Shown here in pieces: positions 32,575-40,751 of a stretch of DNA of 45,318 nt. Location: assembly GCA_938006875.1 (NCBI GenBank), contig CALLMJ010000085.1, forward strand, positions 1 to 45,318. Direction: 5' to 3'. Below the pieces are notes generated by a model. It saw nothing but the letters and a program-made list of their open reading frames with translations. It did not search any database and was not told where the DNA came from. Both the position numbers and the translations under genes were made by a program. The stretch is from an uncultured Bacteroidia bacterium (GTDB lineage Bacteria > Bacteroidota > Bacteroidia > J057 > CALLMJ01). Position 1 is the stretch's first letter, and every line of letters begins with the position of its first letter.

Positions 32575-34743
32575 TTAAAATTGATATTTATATCTAAAAT
32601 CTTTCACTTTACCATAATCCTTTAAGGCAGGATTAATTTTACTCATTAATTGGTTTTTACGGGTATTTAGTAATGTAGTTTGTTGATTTTTAATAGTTGC
32701 ATCATCAACGTTTTGTGGAAATTCAACTTTTGTTACTTTAATCATATAAACACCGGTTAGTCCTACAATAGGTTTACTGGTAACTGTATTTTCTTTCATA
32801 CCGATAATTTTACCTAAAACAATAGGGTCATTACCAATGCCAGGGATAATAGGATTATTTATGGATATTTCATCAGCTTTAGACACAAATGCCCCTGTTC
32901 CATATTTATTTTTCAGAGCCTCAAGGTCAGAGCCAGAAAAACCTTGCATTTTTTGTAAAATAACCTTAGATTTTACTTGATTAATTACACGAGGTTTAAT
33001 TTGCTCTTTAATTTCAGAAAGAGGCTTATATCCTTCTTCGGATTTTTCTTTGATATACGCTACGACATAGGCATTTTCTGTAACTTTAACTCCAGATAAA
33101 TCGCCTTTTTTACCAGTTAAAGCCCAACGAGAAATATCTTTACCTCCTTGCAAACCAGGAATTTGTTGAGTATTTGGGTTTAATGGTTGAGAAATACGCA
33201 TGTCTAAACCTTTCTGAACAGCAATTTTTTCAAAATTTTCAGAATTAATAGCAGCAGCAGCAAATTCTAATGCTTGTCTTTCAATTTGTTTTTCTGTTTC
33301 TGTACTTGCAAATATCTCTTTTGCAATCACTAATACACGCATTAAACGGCTATCTTTTTCAACTACTTCTACAATATGAAATCCTTGATTAGATTTAATG
33401 GGACCCACAATGGTTCCGACAGGAACATTTTTTAATGCTTTATCAAAATCTGATCCAAATTGACCTCTTGTAATCCAACCTAGTTCACCACTCATAAATT
33501 TGGTTTGTTGATCTTCAGAATTCTCAGCCGCTAACATGGGAAAATTATCTTTATTAACTTTTAATTTGATTTCGTTTGCCTTTTTCTGAGCCTCCAAAGT
33601 ATCCCCTTTGAAACCAATAAAAATATGCTTGATTTTGTATGCTGGCATAGTATCTGTTTTCGTTTCTACTAATTTGATAATTTTATAATGTGTACCATCT
33701 AAGTAAGGACCAATCACACTATCTTTTTTTGCGTTTGTAATATAAGTTTTTGTAGTAAAATCTAATTGACCAACACTTCTAAAATTATTATCAATGGGCA
33801 AATCAGATTTTGATGCTGCATAAGAAGAATCATCTTTAACATCTTTTGACCACTCCTCTTTTGCTCTTAGCATTTCATTATACACATAAGCAGAATCTTT
33901 TGCAGAAGGGTATTTAGGAAACATTACATATTTAATAACAGCTTCTGGATAGGGTTGTTTAAACTGTTCTTTATTTTCATTATAATAATTGGAATAATCA
34001 CTATCGGTAACCACAACTTGAGAATCAGAAACTGTTGCAAAATTGACAGCCAAGTACTCAATATTAAATTTTGTATTTTCTTCAATAAACTTTCTTTTTG
34101 CTTCAGCTTTAGAGACAAAAGCAGAGGAAGTAAACATATTATTAAATTTTTCTTGAAGTCTAGTTCTTTGTAAATAATCTTCAAGATTTCTTAAAAAATT
34201 TTCAATTTGCGGATTGGTTTTTGCAGCATCTAGTGTTTTTTTTACTTCATTTATGTCCCAAGGTTTTTGACCATAATTCGTAAAAAGTTGTTGAACAATA
34301 GGATTGGGATTATCTCCAACAAACATATTATAAATTTCTTCTCCTGAAACGCTAATTCCTAATGTTTCAGTTTGATTTGCATAAATTCTATCCATTAAAA
34401 CCGTTTCCCAAGCCTGCATTAAGACCATATCACGAGTTTGGTCATCAACGGGCCCATTTTGAGCTTGATTATTCAAATATTCTTGATATTTTTTGTTTAG
34501 TTCTTCATAAGCAATTTTTTTTCCCAATACTTCACCTACATTTACTGATCGGTCAAAGAAAATATCTAAACTTGATACCGCGCTAGAAACAATAAAACCA
34601 AAAAGAGCTAATCCTAGAAACGTGATAAGTAGTCCTTGTCTTTCACGAATTTTGGAAATAATGGTTTGTTGTTCTTGTAATTCTGGATTTTCAATTTCTT
34701 GAAGATTTTTTTCTCCCTTTAATTGTTCTTTATCTGATGCCAT
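32575..34743 (-). CDS. PpiD-like periplasmic chaperone/prolyl isomerase
   Basis: 722 residues. A cytoplasmic Gln/Glu-rich start, one membrane helix (about 38-60, LLITFLGLALFGFIVSSAV), then a SurA-N-type domain (VGEVLGKKIAYEELNKKYQEYLNN) and a parvulin domain around 370-460 (YKIKHIFIGFKGD...GELGWITRGQFGSDFDKALKNVPVGTIVGPIKSNQGFHIVEVV). A long C-terminal chaperone part follows. This is the Bacteroidota SurA_N/PpiD form: anchored in the inner membrane, helping outer-membrane and T9SS clients fold. Standard parvulin residues look mostly present, but activity is not assured. Confidence 0.9.
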   Translation of the reverse strand: MASDKEQLKGEKNLQEIENPELQEQQTIISKIRERQGLLITFLGLALFGFIVSSAVSSLDIFFDRSVNVGEVLGKKIAYEELNKKYQEYLNNQAQNGPVDDQTRDMVLMQAWETVLMDRIYANQTETLGISVSGEEIYNMFVGDNPNPIVQQLFTNYGQKPWDINEVKKTLDAAKTNPQIENFLRNLEDYLQRTRLQEKFNNMFTSSAFVSKAEAKRKFIEENTKFNIEYLAVNFATVSDSQVVVTDSDYSNYYNENKEQFKQPYPEAVIKYVMFPKYPSAKDSAYVYNEMLRAKEEWSKDVKDDSSYAASKSDLPIDNNFRSVGQLDFTTKTYITNAKKDSVIGPYLDGTHYKIIKLVETKTDTMPAYKIKHIFIGFKGDTLEAQKKANEIKLKVNKDNFPMLAAENSEDQQTKFMSGELGWITRGQFGSDFDKALKNVPVGTIVGPIKSNQGFHIVEVVEKDSRLMRVLVIAKEIFASTETEKQIERQALEFAAAAINSENFEKIAVQKGLDMRISQPLNPNTQQIPGLQGGKDISRWALTGKKGDLSGVKVTENAYVVAYIKEKSEEGYKPLSEIKEQIKPRVINQVKSKVILQKMQGFSGSDLEALKNKYGTGAFVSKADEISINNPIIPGIGNDPIVLGKIIGMKENTVTSKPIVGLTGVYMIKVTKVEFPQNVDDATIKNQQTTLLNTRKNQLMSKINPALKDYGKVKDFRYKYQF

Positions 34744-34776
34744 CTCTATATTCCTATTTCAAATTTTTTTAGTTCG

Positions 34777-34784
34777 CAAAAATA
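34777..34784 (-). promoter_or_regulatory. Promoter -7 box of the ppiD-like gene
   Basis: TATTTTTG on the minus strand, 33 nt before the ATG. Confidence 0.45.
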
Positions 34785-34810
34785 ATGATTTCAAAATCAA
34801 TAAACAAAAG

Positions 34811-35197
34811 TTAATGAAAATAACCTTGAATAGTTTGCTCAACTACTTGGGTAATCTGATTATTTTCATCTACTAAAACTGTTTTTGAAGTAAATCCTTC
34901 TATTTCATTAGGAGTTAAAAAAGTGTAAGCAATAATTATTACCAAATCTCCTGGATGAAAATGCCGAGCAGCAGCTCCATTTAAGCAGATAACTCCACTA
35001 TTTTCTCTACCCTCAATTACATAAGTTTCAACTCTTGCACCAGTAGAAATATTCAATACTTGAACCCTCATGTGTGGAAACATACCCGCTGCTTTTAATA
35101 AAGCTTTATCTATAGTTACGCTACCCTTATAATTCAAGTCTGCTTCTGTTACGGTTGCACGATGAATTTTGGAGTGAAATACCTCAAAAAATGCCAT
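34811..35197 (-). CDS. panD: Aspartate 1-decarboxylase
   Basis: 128 residues from the ATG at 35197; an in-frame upstream start at 35215 lies within the promoter box. This is the small pyruvoyl enzyme making beta-alanine for pantothenate and CoA. The self-cleavage site is YKGSVTID (Gly25-Ser26, where the new N-terminal Ser becomes pyruvoyl), preceded by the substrate-binding Lys in FHSKIHRATVTEADLNY. ICLNGAAARHFHPGDLVIIIAY is the C-terminal signature. Transcribed separately from ppiD, 67 bp away. Confidence 0.96.
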   Translation of the reverse strand: MAFFEVFHSKIHRATVTEADLNYKGSVTIDKALLKAAGMFPHMRVQVLNISTGARVETYVIEGRENSGVICLNGAAARHFHPGDLVIIIAYTFLTPNEIEGFTSKTVLVDENNQITQVVEQTIQGYFH

Positions 35198-35212
35198 TTT
35201 AAAAATAGTCTG

Positions 35213-35220
35213 CAAAAGTA
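35213..35220 (-). promoter_or_regulatory. panD promoter -7 box
   Basis: TACTTTTG on the minus strand, 15 nt before the ATG at 35197. Confidence 0.55.
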
Positions 35221-35503
35221 GTGATTATTATTGGATTATACAAAATTTTTATACACAAGACTAGGAAGAACATAATAATAATTTTAATATTCAACACAAA
35301 AGCTAAGGGTTGGAGTGCTATCTCAAACGCTTTTTAACAAACAAAAATTATAGCTCTCAAAAAAAATCAAAATTTTTTATTAAGGGACAAAAGCAACCTA
35401 TTTTAAATAAATTCACAATTCAAAAAGAACAAAATTCTAAAAAGTTAAAATCAATTTTAAAACAAAATTTCTTAACTCTTGAACAAAATTTTCGAGAATA
35501 CAT
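35221..35503. other. Long upstream region of the sphingolipid gene
   Basis: AT-rich, with a frame that is open in phase with the next gene from a GTG at 35310. Its translation is a Lys/Gln/Asn-rich low-complexity stretch (e.g. FIKGQKQPILNKFTIQKEQN) with no counterpart in the enzyme family, and the promoter box at 35504 lies after it. I read it as non-coding. No hairpin or riboswitch could be identified. Confidence 0.5.
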
Positions 35504-35511
35504 TAATTTTG
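35504..35511 (+). promoter_or_regulatory. Promoter -7 box of the serine palmitoyltransferase-like gene
   Basis: TAATTTTG, 17 nt before the TTG at 35529. It supports the short form of the protein. Confidence 0.55.
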
Positions 35512-35528
35512 CAAAAAATTTTATAGAC

Positions 35529-36788
35529 TTGGATATCTTTGAAAAAATAGACAGACTGATGCAAACGGATTTAGGTCAATACGCTGATATGACCTATCAT
35601 TATTTTTCATTTCCTATATTAGAAGGTGAAATTGGTCCAAGAATGAGGTTTAAAGGAAAGGAATGTTTAAATTGGTCATTAAATAACTATTTAGGCTTAG
35701 CGAACCACCCAGAAGTAAGAAAAGTAGATGCTGAAGCAGCAGCACAATATGGTTTTGCTTATCCGATGGGTTCACGCATGCTTACAGGTAATACAAAATT
35801 CCATGAACAATTTGAAAAAGAGGTTGCTGAGTATTGCCAAAAAGAAGATGCTTATTTAATGAATTTTGGTTATCAGGCTTGTGTCTCTATTATTCAAGCA
35901 ATTACAGACCGTAGAGATGTCATTGTTTATGACCAACTTTGCCATGCATGTATTATTGATGGTATGTCTTTGAGTTTAGCGAAACGTTTTATGTATGCCC
36001 ATAATGATATGGCACAATTAGAAGACCGTCTTCAAAAAGCACAAAAAATAGTAGAACAAACCGGAGGAGGCATCTTAGTTATAACAGAAGGAGTTTTTGG
36101 AATGAAAGGTGATACTGGTCGATTGGATTTAATTGCTGAACTCAAAAAGAAATACCAGTTCCGTTTAATGATTGATGATGCTCATGGTTTTGGTATTATG
36201 GGTAGAACAGGTGCAGGTACTCATGAACATTATAATGTTGTGAATGAAGTAGATATATATTTTGCAACATTTGCTAAATCTATGGCAATGATAGGAAGTT
36301 TTGTTTGTGCAGATAAAAAAATTATTAAATTTATGAAGTATAACCTTCGTTCTCAAATTTACGCAAAATCCTTACCACTTGCTTTGACTATAGGTGCATT
36401 AAAACGTTTAGAATTGATTAGAAAACACCCTGAATATAGAGAACATTTATGGAATGTTGTTCATGCGGTTCAAGGAGGTTTAAGAGAAAGAGGTTTTGAA
36501 TTAGGTTATACGGATACGCCGGTTACTCCTGTTTACATGAGTGGGAACCCTATTGAAGCTTATAATTTGGGAGTAGATTTGCGTGAAAATTACAATCTAT
36601 TTGTTTCTATTGTTACATATCCAGTGATAGAAAAAGGTAAAATTATTTTACGTATCATTCCAACTGCTTCTCATACTATGGAAGATGTCAAAATTACTTT
36701 GGATATATTCACAATAGCCTCAGAAAAAATGAAATCTGGTTATTACAATAGTTATCAACCTGATTTTTCTGTTTTACATGAAGTTTAG
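35529..36788 (+). CDS. Serine palmitoyltransferase-like alpha-oxoamine synthase
   Basis: 419 residues from a TTG codon that gives MDIFEKIDRLMQTDLGQY, the expected start for this family; the open upstream extension of 73 codons is low-complexity. Family blocks: FPILEGEIGPRMRFKGKECLNWSLNNYLGLANHPEVR, YPMGSRMLTGNTKFHEQFE, MIDDAHGFGIMGRTGAGTHEH (Asp/His for PLP) and FATFAKSMAMIGS with PLP Lys250. Alpha-oxoamine synthases condense an amino acid with an acyl-CoA; in Bacteroidota this form is the serine palmitoyltransferase starting sphingolipid synthesis. 2-amino-3-ketobutyrate CoA ligase is the closest alternative. Confidence 0.83.
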   Translation: MDIFEKIDRLMQTDLGQYADMTYHYFSFPILEGEIGPRMRFKGKECLNWSLNNYLGLANHPEVRKVDAEAAAQYGFAYPMGSRMLTGNTKFHEQFEKEVAEYCQKEDAYLMNFGYQACVSIIQAITDRRDVIVYDQLCHACIIDGMSLSLAKRFMYAHNDMAQLEDRLQKAQKIVEQTGGGILVITEGVFGMKGDTGRLDLIAELKKKYQFRLMIDDAHGFGIMGRTGAGTHEHYNVVNEVDIYFATFAKSMAMIGSFVCADKKIIKFMKYNLRSQIYAKSLPLALTIGALKRLELIRKHPEYREHLWNVVHAVQGGLRERGFELGYTDTPVTPVYMSGNPIEAYNLGVDLRENYNLFVSIVTYPVIEKGKIILRIIPTASHTMEDVKITLDIFTIASEKMKSGYYNSYQPDFSVLHEV

Positions 36789-36843
36789 TTTTCAACATTA
36801 GTGGAAAAAAAATTTAGTATTTTGGTTGAAAACCATAATTAGT
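36788..36843. terminator. Possible hairpin after the sphingolipid gene
   Basis: GTTTTCAAC (36788-36796) and GTTGAAAAC (36835-36843) are perfect 9-bp inverted repeats, but with a 38-nt loop. The first overlaps the stop codon. The long loop makes it a weak terminator candidate; an operator for the gldE promoter right beside it is also possible. Confidence 0.3.
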
Positions 36844-36846
36844 TAC

Positions 36847-36854
36847 TATTTTTG
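36847..36854 (+). promoter_or_regulatory. gldE promoter -7 box
   Basis: TATTTTTG, 18 nt before the TTG start at 36873. Confidence 0.5.
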
Positions 36855-36872
36855 TATTTGTAAAAAAACAAT

Positions 36873-38234
36873 TTGGAACCTGACCCGTATAGTTACACTT
36901 TACCATTTTTAATTATTACAAACTTTCAAGAGTTTATTTCTGCCTCTTGGCTTAGTTTATTGTGTTTAATAGTTTTGTCTATTCTTTCTGCTATTTTTTC
37001 TGCTTATGAAACATCATTTTTTGCATTGCAAAGAGATGAAATTGAAGAAATGAAACTAAACCCTTCTATTAATCAAAAAATTATATTTAAACATCTCAAT
37101 TATTCTCATGAATTTTTGGCTACCATTCTCATAGGTATTAACTTTGTTAATATTGGTATTGTCTTATTTTCTCATGATTTATTAAAAAATTTAGGGGAGT
37201 GGTTTCAATTGAGTAGCTGGGTTCTTTCTATTTTAGATATTTTTCTTATTACTTCCTTTTTATTAATTTTTGCTGAAATTACCCCCAAAGTTTTTGCTTC
37301 TGCTAATAAAAAGTTCTTTTTAAAAAATTTTACGATTTTTATGGAAGGATTTTACTATTTGTTTTATCCTTTCAGTTCTTTATTAAGTTCTATTTCTTAC
37401 CTTATAAAAGACAAAAAAACAGAGCAACAAAATATTGAAGCCTCAATGGAGGAACTTAAACACGCTATTGAACTCACTTCTGATGATTTTGCCCCGAAAG
37501 AAGAAAAAGAAATTCTAAAAGGACTTGTCAATTTTAGGAACATACTAGTAAAAGCTGTAATGACTGCAAGAGTGGATATGAAATGTATCAATAAAAGTGA
37601 TACTCCTGAAATAGTTCTACAAAAAATTAATGAATATGGATATTCCAGATTACCAGTTTTTGAGGTTGACTCTGACCACATCGTCGGAATTTTATATGTA
37701 AAAGATGTTTTACCTTTGATAAAATCTGAAAATCTATCTGAATGGAAATCTAAAATACGCCCTGCATTTTTTGTGCCCGAAAATATGAAAATTAATAAAT
37801 TACTCACCGAATTTCAAAAAAGAAGGCTTCATATTGCTATTGTTGTAGATGAATTTGGTGGAACATCGGGTTTGGTATCCTTAGAAGATATTTTAGAAGA
37901 AATTTTTGGTGAGATTGCTGATGAACATGATGAAGAAGAAATTCTATTTAAACCTATTGATAAACAGACATTTTGGTTAGATGGAAAATTAACTATTATT
38001 GATTTATGCAAAAATTTAGAATTAGAAGATAATCTTTTTGAAGAAGTTCAGGGTGATTCAGAAACTGTAAGTGGTTTATTATCAGAAGTTTTAGGTAGAT
38101 TTCCACAAAAAAATGATTCTATAACTTTTAAAAATTATGAATTTGTGGTAGAAAATGCTTCTGAATTTGTGGTAGAAAGTGTAATTTTGAAAGTTCATGA
38201 AATTCATAACAATGAAATTCCTAATCATTCCTAG
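36873..38234 (+). CDS. gldE: Gliding motility-associated GldE (CNNM/CBS/CorC protein)
   Basis: 453 residues from a TTG codon. The N-terminal third is a CNNM-type membrane domain (SAIFSAYETSFFALQRDEIEEM...LIFAEITPKVFASANKKFF). A CBS pair follows (MTARVDMKCINKSDTPEIVLQKINEYGYSRLPVFEVDSDHIVGILYVKDVLPL and RRLHIAIVVDEFGGTSGLVSLEDILEEIFGEI), then a CorC/HlyC domain. This alone would be called a hemolysin C-like transporter; the gldD directly downstream, overlapping it, identifies it as GldE, which supports GldD in T9SS-linked gliding. Confidence 0.9.
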   Translation: MEPDPYSYTLPFLIITNFQEFISASWLSLLCLIVLSILSAIFSAYETSFFALQRDEIEEMKLNPSINQKIIFKHLNYSHEFLATILIGINFVNIGIVLFSHDLLKNLGEWFQLSSWVLSILDIFLITSFLLIFAEITPKVFASANKKFFLKNFTIFMEGFYYLFYPFSSLLSSISYLIKDKKTEQQNIEASMEELKHAIELTSDDFAPKEEKEILKGLVNFRNILVKAVMTARVDMKCINKSDTPEIVLQKINEYGYSRLPVFEVDSDHIVGILYVKDVLPLIKSENLSEWKSKIRPAFFVPENMKINKLLTEFQKRRLHIAIVVDEFGGTSGLVSLEDILEEIFGEIADEHDEEEILFKPIDKQTFWLDGKLTIIDLCKNLELEDNLFEEVQGDSETVSGLLSEVLGRFPQKNDSITFKNYEFVVENASEFVVESVILKVHEIHNNEIPNHS

Positions 38235-38781
38235 TATTTTTTTGTGCATATTGATATTTTTATCATCTTGTGATGAAATTCCTAACCCTAAGCTTCCTGG
38301 TTACCCTAGAATTTTGTTTCCTGAGCATGAATACCAAACTTTTAGTAGCACTCAATGCCCTTTTACATTTGAATATCCTAAAATAGGAAACATAGGGGAT
38401 AAAAGAATTGATTCCTGTTGGGTGGATATTGATATTCCACAATATCAATGTAAGTTCCATCTTACCTACAAACCTTTAAATCAAAAAGTTACTTATTCAA
38501 ATGCCTATGAAGATTATAGAAAATTGATTTACAAACATTCTCAAAAAGCATCAGAAATTGTAGAAACTCCCATTTACTCTAAAAATGGTATTGGTACCTT
38601 CTTTGAAATATACGGAGAAGTTCCTACATCTGCACAATTTTTCTTTTCCGATTCTACCCAACATGCTGTCATGTGTTCCTTTTATTTTGAAACTGCTTTA
38701 AAAAATGATTCCTTAAAACCCGTTATTGACTATTTCAAAAAAGATGTAAAGCATTTAATTCAGTCTATTCGTTGGAAATGA
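38212..38781 (+). CDS. gldD: Gliding motility lipoprotein GldD
   Basis: 189 residues with a lipoprotein signal ending FLSSC (Cys20). NPKLPGYPRILFPEHEYQTF is the characteristic GldD opening; TFEYPKIGNI and WVDIDIPQYQCKFHLTYKPL follow. GldD is needed for T9SS and gliding in the Bacteroidota that have it, but its exact job is not known. The start at 38212 gives the cleanest signal; an in-frame ATG at 38197 adds MKFIT. Either way it begins inside gldE, so the two are coupled. Confidence 0.92.
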   Translation: MKFLIIPSIFLCILIFLSSCDEIPNPKLPGYPRILFPEHEYQTFSSTQCPFTFEYPKIGNIGDKRIDSCWVDIDIPQYQCKFHLTYKPLNQKVTYSNAYEDYRKLIYKHSQKASEIVETPIYSKNGIGTFFEIYGEVPTSAQFFFSDSTQHAVMCSFYFETALKNDSLKPVIDYFKKDVKHLIQSIRWK

Positions 38782-39521
38782 TAAAATTATTGACTAAAAC
38801 AGGAATTTTAATTGGTTTTTGCTATTTTATAGCATGTCCTACCATGATTTTTAGCCAAGTTTTTTCCATAAAACCTCATCATTCCTTTAAAATCAATATC
38901 TCTCAACTATTAACAAGAGAAATTTTATTGAGTTATGAGCAAGGTTATTCCAATCGTAATGCTTCAGAATTTTTATTAGGTTATAGATTATATGCTTTCT
39001 ATCAAAACAAATCCAGTTTTAACTTTTTTTATCCAATTGATTACGATAAAATTACAGCATTAATACCTTATTCTTCAGGATTTATTGGAGGTTATACTTG
39101 GAAACATTTTTCTAAAACTCGTAAACCCAAGGTAGATTATTTTTTAGCTTTACAAATTTATGCAAGGTATCAATTTTATAATGATGTAGTGATTTATCAA
39201 AAATTTAAACTCAAAGAAAAAAATTATTACGCAAACCAAAGTTTAGACCAATACCAAACAGGAATAAAATTTTTAACTGGCAAGCGTTACTACCATTTTA
39301 ATGCTTTCCGTGAATCCGGTTGGATGTACGAAATTTACGGTGGATTAGGATTACGATTTCAACTTCAGAATAAAACCTTATTTTCCAAAAAATTTGATTC
39401 AGAAGAACAAGCCACTATTTATACTCAACCCCTTTTTGAAAAGCATTTTAATATCTACCCTTCAGTACATTTTGGATTAATTCTCGGTATCATTTCCGGG
39501 AAAATTAACACAGGTAATTAG
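38778..39521 (+). CDS. Exported protein, outer-membrane beta-barrel-like
   Basis: 247 residues. ATG at 38778 overlaps the gldD stop (ATGA). A signal peptide (MIKLLTKTGILIGFCYFIACPTMIFSQ) precedes strands such as REILLSYEQGYS, SEFLLGYRLYAFYQ, SGFIGGYTWKHFS, YFLALQIYARYQF, WMYEIYGGLGLRFQL and YPSVHFGLILGII, with alternating aromatic and polar residues and turns between. This suits a small outer-membrane barrel of about eight strands. No family was recognised. Co-translated with gldD, so a gliding or T9SS accessory role is worth testing. Confidence 0.7.
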   Translation: MIKLLTKTGILIGFCYFIACPTMIFSQVFSIKPHHSFKINISQLLTREILLSYEQGYSNRNASEFLLGYRLYAFYQNKSSFNFFYPIDYDKITALIPYSSGFIGGYTWKHFSKTRKPKVDYFLALQIYARYQFYNDVVIYQKFKLKEKNYYANQSLDQYQTGIKFLTGKRYYHFNAFRESGWMYEIYGGLGLRFQLQNKTLFSKKFDSEEQATIYTQPLFEKHFNIYPSVHFGLILGIISGKINTGN

Positions 39522-39524
39522 TTC

Positions 39525-39947
39525 ATGAAATATTTTTTACCTTCTATTATTGTAATGGTGTTCATTTATTTTTTTTCTGCTATGCCCAGTGATGAATCTT
39601 ATTTGCAACATAGCAGGGTAATAGCTTTATTTGCTTATTTAGGAATAGATTTATTTCAAATTTTGGGACAAAATGCTGTATTTTGGGTTAGAAAGACTGC
39701 TCATTTTATGATTTTTGGTACTTTAAGTTTAACTTTTTTTTACGGTCTCTATAAAAATTACAACAAAAATCCATTTTTATTTGCTTTTTTTATGAGTTTT
39801 TTCTATGCAATTTCCGATGAATTTCATCAGTACTTTGTTCCCGGCAGGTCAGCGGACTGGAAAGATGTTTTGATTGATAGTTTTGGGGCTTTTAGCTTTT
39901 TGTTTATCACAAAAGGCATCCAATGGATAAAAAGTAATTTAGGATAA
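39525..39947 (+). CDS. VanZ-family membrane protein
   Basis: 140 residues with four membrane helices and the VanZ signatures RKTAHFMIFGTLSLTFFYGL and SDEFHQYFVPGRSADWKDVLIDSFGA. Family members include teicoplanin resistance VanZ, but most Bacteroidota copies have unknown roles. It starts 3 bp after the barrel-like gene, so it ends the gldE-gldD transcript. Confidence 0.92.
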   Translation: MKYFLPSIIVMVFIYFFSAMPSDESYLQHSRVIALFAYLGIDLFQILGQNAVFWVRKTAHFMIFGTLSLTFFYGLYKNYNKNPFLFAFFMSFFYAISDEFHQYFVPGRSADWKDVLIDSFGAFSFLFITKGIQWIKSNLG

Positions 39948-39986
39948 TTGATTTTGCTTTGATACTTTTATTTCTTGCTAGTGCAC

Positions 39987-40751
39987 TCAAATATTTTTCA
40001 TTTTTTCAAAATATTTTATCGATTCTTTCATTCTGATTCCATACCAACTAAACATTTCTCCATCTACTAACATAACTTTCGTATCTTTTAAAACTTCTTG
40101 AAATTCTTGAATATGACTATTTTTGAACGGAAAAGGTTCAGAAGATAAAAATAAATAATCGGGTTTTACAACTTGAATTTCTTCCAATGTGATATTGGGA
40201 TAACGTACTGAATGATTTTCAAAAGGATTGATGAAACCCAATTGATTTAAAACATCGTTGATGTAAGTAGTTTTTCCGACAGTCATAATAGGTTGATACC
40301 AAATCAAATAAACTGCTTTTTTTTGAGAAACAATAGGATTTAATTGTTCAGGAATTGTAGTTAACCATTCATTAGTAACCTGAGTTTTATTCAATATAAG
40401 ACCCAAATTTTTTATCATTTGAATACCATCTTTCCAACTTTCTACATTCACTACATATACAGGGTATTTCTTTGCTAAAACTTGAACCATTTCAGGAGTA
40501 TTTTCTTCTTTTTCGCAAAAAATTAAGTCTGGTTTTAAAGAATCAATTTTGTCATAATGAACTTGTTTAGTTCCACCTACAATAGCTATATTTTTGATTT
40601 TTTCCTTTGGATGAATACAAAATTTGGTTCTACCCACTACATTAGCCCCCATTTCCACTAAAGTTTCTGTAATAGAAGGACATAAACAAACCACTCGTTG
40701 TGGAGTATTTTCTAAATAAACTTCACGTTTTAAATCATCTAAGAAAAGCAT
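39987..40751 (-). CDS. BtuF-like helical-backbone metal/cofactor receptor, no signal peptide
   Basis: 254 residues. TPQRVVCLCPSITETLVEMGANVVGRTKFCIHP and KPDLIFCEKEENTPEMVQVLAKKYPVYVVNVESW, with a C-terminal VKPDYLFLSSEPFPF, match class III periplasmic binding proteins (BtuF/FepB/FhuD group). The N terminus MLFLDDLKREVYLENTP has no signal or lipobox, so the protein appears cytoplasmic or the export signal has been lost. The start lies 13 nt inside the galK end. No permease or ATPase lies nearby. Cobalamin is a guess at the ligand. Confidence 0.8.
   Translation of the reverse strand: MLFLDDLKREVYLENTPQRVVCLCPSITETLVEMGANVVGRTKFCIHPKEKIKNIAIVGGTKQVHYDKIDSLKPDLIFCEKEENTPEMVQVLAKKYPVYVVNVESWKDGIQMIKNLGLILNKTQVTNEWLTTIPEQLNPIVSQKKAVYLIWYQPIMTVGKTTYINDVLNQLGFINPFENHSVRYPNITLEEIQVVKPDYLFLSSEPFPFKNSHIQEFQEVLKDTKVMLVDGEMFSWYGIRMKESIKYFEKMKNI

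Noticed and set aside
33924-34184. 86-codon frame on the ppiD-like gene strand
   Set aside because: Out-of-frame shadow within a continuous coding region; poly-Leu/Ile/Lys composition.
35310-35528. N-terminal extension of the serine palmitoyltransferase-like protein
   Set aside because: Low-complexity Lys/Gln-rich translation, promoter box lying after it, and family start matching the TTG at 35529.
37397-37807. 136-codon minus-strand frame inside gldE
   Set aside because: Shadow of a strongly conserved plus-strand CBS region; Ser-rich composition typical of an antisense frame.
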